Shown here: one piece after another, positions 60,008 through 64,000 of the stretch
Numbering within the stretch: position 1 is the first letter of the stretch
Layout of the letters: the number at the start of each line of letters is the position of its first letter
Assembly (NCBI GenBank): GCA_020205615.1
Contig: CM035163.1
Span: 57,261,899-57,325,898, forward strand
Length of the DNA stretch: 64,000 bases
Source of the DNA: Panax quinquefolius
Taxonomy: Eukaryota; Streptophyta; Magnoliopsida; Apiales; Araliaceae
Direction of reading: 5' to 3'
The notes under the pieces: generated by a model
Told to the model about the DNA's origin: nothing
Seen by the model: only the letters and a program-made list of their open reading frames with translations
Database searches by the model: none
Translations under genes and position numbers: made by a program

Positions 60008-60018
60008 AAGTGGGAGAT
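60008..60018 (+). promoter_or_regulatory. Polypurine tract (Copia-X, copy 2)
   Basis: AAGTGGGAGAT immediately before the 3' LTR start TGAAAG. Confidence 0.85.
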
Positions 60019-61878
60019 TGAAAGTAGTATGCACACAAGCCAATCATGTTTGATGATAAAGCATATACTTTGTAACAATCTTATTCATTTATTAATAAAA
60101 AGTATTAATTTATTAAAGGCTTTTAATTATCTACATGATACTGTTTAATAATACATGATAAACCCATAATTTTAAGCAATGCTTTTAGAATAATGATTAT
60201 GATCATTCTAATGAGATCTAATTTCTTAGAAAGCTTAAAACTAAAATAGTTCCTAATCGTTAGATTACTAAATCGGGAATTAGTGAATCCGGATAGATTG
60301 GTACATACGTTGCTTGCTAATTGGATGAGGATGATTGATCTCATGATCATTTGTGGAGACACTAAAGCTAGTATGTAGGTGCTTATTAGAGAATAAGTTC
60401 ATTGAACGTGGCTCGCTAAGGAATACCTAATGGAGTTTTACTTATTTGTCGATAGGAATTCTCAGTAGTGATAGTAGTACAAGTGATCCTTGGACTTGAG
60501 ATCATCATAGTATCTTGTGTATGATGAGTTATACTTTGACTTATTCCTTAAGATCCTTAGGGTATATCAAAGGGTATGCTTAGGTATAATAAGTTGTACA
60601 TGGAGATAACGTATGATCAATAAATAATCTACCACTTCTAGTAAAAGAAGATAAACGTCCTATGTAATTCGATAAATGACAACCCAGTAGTCCTTGGCCA
60701 AGGCAGAATGAAATTCGAAAGGAGTTTCTAATTTACATTATTTGGAGTTGTGCATTTAAGAGTTGAAATACATATAATTAAATAAAATAAGACTTGACAG
60801 TAATTCCATGTCTTATATTTAATTGGGACATTGTATGGTGGAAGGATTGAATTGTACGGTAACTATTTATTCAAAGGTTCTTTTATGACTAATGTTGAAA
60901 TCTATATTATCTGGAAAGTCGTTAATCGCTAGGAAGGCTTATCCCTATTGTAGAATAAATATTATTTATTTAAATAAATTAATAGTTTAATTTATTTACT
61001 TAAATAAGATTAGAATTATTCTAATTAATTTGTTCACAACCGGTTTAATATGGAGAACTTAAAGGGTCACACCATAAAAGGAAGAATAATTATTTTAGAA
61101 GTTAATGGCATAATCGTAATAATAAGTTAAGTATATTTAATTTAATCTATGGTGATAGAATAAATTAAACAACTTAATATTTATTTTTAATATTTTGGAA
61201 ATATTAAATATAAATTTATAAGAGGAGTCTTATTATTATTATTACTATTATTATTATTTAATTCTAAAGGAGTTTAGGAATTAATTAATTAAATTACTCT
61301 CATTTATTCTAATAAGATTAGGAGGTAAATTAATTAAAAGAGTTTAATTAATTATCCCTAATAAGATTAAGGAGCTTAATTAATTAAAGAAATTTAATTA
61401 ATTAAATAATACCCTATTTTCGAATTAGATTAGAAGGTTAATTAACTGATATCTTTATAAGAGGAGTCTTATATCAGATATTATGAAACGTAATTCCAAT
61501 TGTTTAATAGTACGCTCTTTTTCTATGAGAGATAGAAAAACTAAGGTTTTGCCAAACACCCATCTTCTTGAATCTTTCTTCTTCCTTAGTGGATCACCTC
61601 TAGAGGCCAAACACTTGTGTGGCTAACATTGATTAAAGGAAGGAACCAAACCCGGTGGATTCAAGTTGAATGTGAAAAGATTGGAGGTGAACTTATACTT
61701 GAGGAAGCTCGAAACTTCAAGGGTATGCTTCTTGTTCTTTATATTTTTGTTTAATTAATAATTGTGCATAAGGGATGATCAAGGTATATGGTTTGTAAAA
61801 TTTTTAAAACTCCATTTTATCTCGTTTCTGCTTATTTTGTGCAATTTGATTGTGTTCATGAATATTACAAACCTAACA
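60019..61878 (+). repeat. Copia-X 3' LTR (LTR E, 1860 bp)
   Basis: It starts TGAAAGTAGTATGCACACAAGCC, sharing CACAC with LTR A against CATAC in Copia-B. It ends ACAAACCTAACA. Directly after it, Element 4 RNase H coding sequence resumes at ACATGCGCC, so this is the right boundary of the original Copia-X insertion. Confidence 0.92.
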
Positions 61879-62610
61879 ACATGCGCCAAAGACGTTGGCT
61901 CGAGCTATTGAGAGATTACGACCATACCATTCAATACCATCCTAAAAAGCGAACGTAGTAGTTGACGCGTTGATTAGAAGATCGTATGTGGTTACGAGTG
62001 CGACTTAGTTAACACAAAGACCCATTTCGTATGACTTAAAAATGATGGAGATAGAATTAAAGACTCTAGGGACCCACGTGATGATAACAAATATACGAGT
62101 AGAATCGACTTTAATCGATAAAGTTATAGTTGCTCAAGCTACAGACCCGGAGCTGATGAATATGAAGAAGAAGGTGCAAGAAGGCGTTATTCTAGAAGAA
62201 AGAATCGACGAAAGATGAAATCTCAACCCTCGATTTATCGGTCCATTTGAAATCCTCGATCGAGTAGGAACTATGACCCATAGACTCGCCTTACCGCTAA
62301 GTATATCTCGTGTTCATAACGTGTTTCACATATCTATGTTATGTAAATATGTGGAAGACCCAAACCACATTATTGAATTAGAACCAGATGAGATAGTGGA
62401 AGATTTAACGTATGAAGAGGTTCCTATTAGAATCTTGGATAAGAAGGAACATATTTTACGATCAAAGATTATACCTCAAGTCAAAGTTTTGTGGAGAAAC
62501 CACGATGTTGAGGAAATGACCTGAGAGTTAGAATTTGAAATGAAATCAAGGTATCCTCACCTCTTCGACAAACCAGGTACGTAAACCAATTTCGAGGATA
62601 AAATTTTATA
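61879..62610 (+). pseudogene. RNase H tail and integrase C-terminus of Element 4
   Basis: [23 protein letters not shown] (61882-61950) is the end of RNase H, followed by a linker with stops. Near 62215 the sequence jumps from the start of integrase to its C-terminal part, removing the whole catalytic core. The rest (62230-62524) is open: LNPRFIGPFEILDRVG, HRLALPLSISRVHNVFH, EEVPIRILDKKEHILRSK, VKVLWRNHDVEEMT. A TGA at 62522 follows, then the chromodomain tail ends YPHLF. Protease and RT of this element are also missing (deleted at 27823). Confidence 0.85.
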
Positions 62611-62622
62611 AGAAGGGGAGGT
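62611..62622 (+). promoter_or_regulatory. Polypurine tract (Element 4)
   Basis: AGAAGGGGAGGT before TGTAAGACC. Confidence 0.85.
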
Positions 62623-63426
62623 TGTAAGACCCAAACAATTATGAATAAAGATTTAATTTACTCGAAATATCATTTTGAATATTAAGGTTTGGATTTGATA
62701 TAATGTTATAGCTGTGGGTAATATTTATAAATTTTGCAAAGTAAGCAAGTTGTTATAAAATATTCGATTGGTAGGAGAATATTAATTTTATCAGGGAATA
62801 TTCGTACGACGGCGCAATCATTGGTAGACCCCACAATGAAAATTACTGTCGGAGTTAGAAAATGAAAGAAATATCTTTTTAGAAAAATAACGGTGAAAGT
62901 TTTACCGATAACTATTGAAATACCGGTGGTAAAAGTATAGTAATATGCGTGGTTGCATAATAGCACACGGTATTGTACATTATCTTTGATTATTGATGCA
63001 TACATGAGAAGTCACTCAGTTTTATTCCATTATTGCCACAATAATTGCTGTATAGTATCTCATGTTATTGATTCAATTATTATCACAATATTTTATATTA
63101 TTAAATTAATAATTGAGACGACAAAGTTATTCATATTATTATTTGCATTATTGACGATGTCTAGAAAGTTCTGTCGAGGAAAGGGGTTTGGTCACCTAAT
63201 TACGCGCCAATAAGGAGAAATCCTTATCGGAAAGCCCCCACTTTCCTGGGAATGATCAGATTGTTAATATTTCAAGTTATAATATTATTGATGAATAATT
63301 GTTGTTTAAAAATGTGTTTTGTGAAGTCAAGTGAATTGAGATAATAGAGGGATTTTTATGAAGTATTTGTTGTAAGTTTGGCTTATTACATAGACTCCTA
63401 CTTACTCATTTTTTTTTAAAATCATC

Positions 63427-63503
<77 letters not shown>

Positions 63504-64000
63504 TGGGGTGATGCTAGGAAGAAAAAAAAGGGAGTGGTGTGGTGATGCCGTCTGAATGTGGGAGTATATATATATAAGTTTTGTTTTATTAGATTATAAA
63601 TAGAATATATTATATTTTATTTAAAGTTTTTGTTTTATTAGAATATTTTATTACATAGTGATGAATAATAAAAATCAGAAAATCAAACGAATTCTTGGCC
63701 CGTGAACTATTACTGTTGATCCGTGATTTTATTTTTTAAATAGTATCCTTCCATTATCCTATATATAGGATGCTCAGTTTAGAAATGAAAATCACACCAG
63801 AATTAGAGAATTCTTCTTTTATAATATTGAGCGTATTTCTTTTGAGTTTAAGGAAGCTTTGCGTGTAAAAAATGGTGAAAATTTTCTTCAAGACTATATC
63901 TGCTATACCAGTCGGAATTGCTCTTCTTTTGAGGTAAGGGGTATTATTTATTTCATATTCACTTACAATATTATTTTTCGTATCCTTAAGAAATTTTATT
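62623..64000 (+). repeat. 3' LTR of Element 4, cut by window end
   Basis: It starts TGTAAGACCC and follows 18648-19833 and then 24367-24480 in one piece, without the solo LTR. It supplies the empty site for that insertion (63872-63880). TATA-like TATATATA at 63760. The MITE position lies beyond the window. Confidence 0.9.
63432..63576 (+). repeat. (TA)n/(TG)n tract with 60-bp core in inverted orientation
   Basis: (TA)n at 63432-63467, (TG)n at 63467-63502, then a core (63502-63564: GGGGTGATGC ... GAATGTGGGA) and (TA)n to 63576. The core is the reverse complement, with a few changes, of 19436-19494 in the 5' LTR. Confidence 0.88.

Larger units (their letters stand above)
18648..64000 (+). mobile_element. 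Element 4: forward chromovirus that hosts the whole right-hand nest
   Basis: The 5' LTR (18648-26428, enlarged by two insertions), PBS and gag (26616-27822) lie left of the copia nest. The RNase H/integrase tail, polypurine tract and 3' LTR (61879-64000, cut by the window end) lie right of it. The two LTRs share subfamily-specific sequence and the same inserted 60-bp core, so they belong to one element. Protease, RT and the integrase core are deleted. It inserted into the integrase gene of Element 3. Confidence 0.8.

Overview
The window is a plant nuclear genome segment, very AT-rich, made entirely of nested LTR retrotransposons with a few small DNA elements. I see no host gene, tRNA, rRNA or CRISPR array. 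The plant origin follows from the element types: Tekay/Del-like Ty3/gypsy chromoviruses, an Athila/Tat-type Ty3/gypsy element with a post-pol ORF carrying the putative plant transposon protein domain, Ty1/copia elements with tRNA-iMet primer sites, and a hAT-type MITE. Such a nest is typical of pericentromeric or other heterochromatic regions; the species cannot be named from this.

Layout. (1) 1-7748: forward chromovirus derivative (Element 1). It has a truncated 5' LTR, gag and protease scraps, a non-coding insert with a 57-bp array of about 17 units, and a complete 3' LTR. (2) 7749-16214: Athila-type element (Element 2) into which Element 1 inserted, with broken pol, a GC-rich hairpin array, a broken third ORF and a 3' LTR. 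(3) 16215-18647: reverse-strand chromovirus LTR and integrase fragment (Element 3), the target of the Athila insertion. (4) 18648 to the window end: one forward chromovirus (Element 4; 5' LTR 18648-26428, gag, then pol remnant and 3' LTR 61879-64000) holding the rest. Its 5' LTR carries a 4.5-kb reverse solo LTR (19834-24366, TSD AGTTT) and a hAT-type MITE (25094-25554, 8-bp TSD). Inside it sits a copia element (Copia-X), into which a reverse chromovirus (Element 8, TSD GAAGA) inserted. The Copia-X/Element 8 composite was then tandemly duplicated at an ATAATAA microhomology (junction 50934-50940). The second copy of Element 8 collapsed to a solo LTR (56323-58901). A second copia (Copia-B, 34841-43823, TSD ACTTG) later inserted into the first copy.

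Coding state. All pol genes are broken by stops, frameshifts or deletions. Element 8 is the most complete, with gag-PR-RT-RH-IN-chromodomain in order and few lesions. The copia elements lack the RT core, so any movement would have needed proteins supplied in trans.

Most interesting signals: two covarying hairpin types in the chromovirus LTR leader, one of them amplified into the 57-bp array; GGAG-loop hairpins and a four-times iterated motif that differs in concert between the two copia subfamilies, both between PBS and gag; a roughly 60-bp inversion distinguishing the two LTRs of Element 4; paired GC-rich hairpins in the Athila element; and the microhomology-bounded duplication. All identities are judged by eye; no alignment or folding was run.
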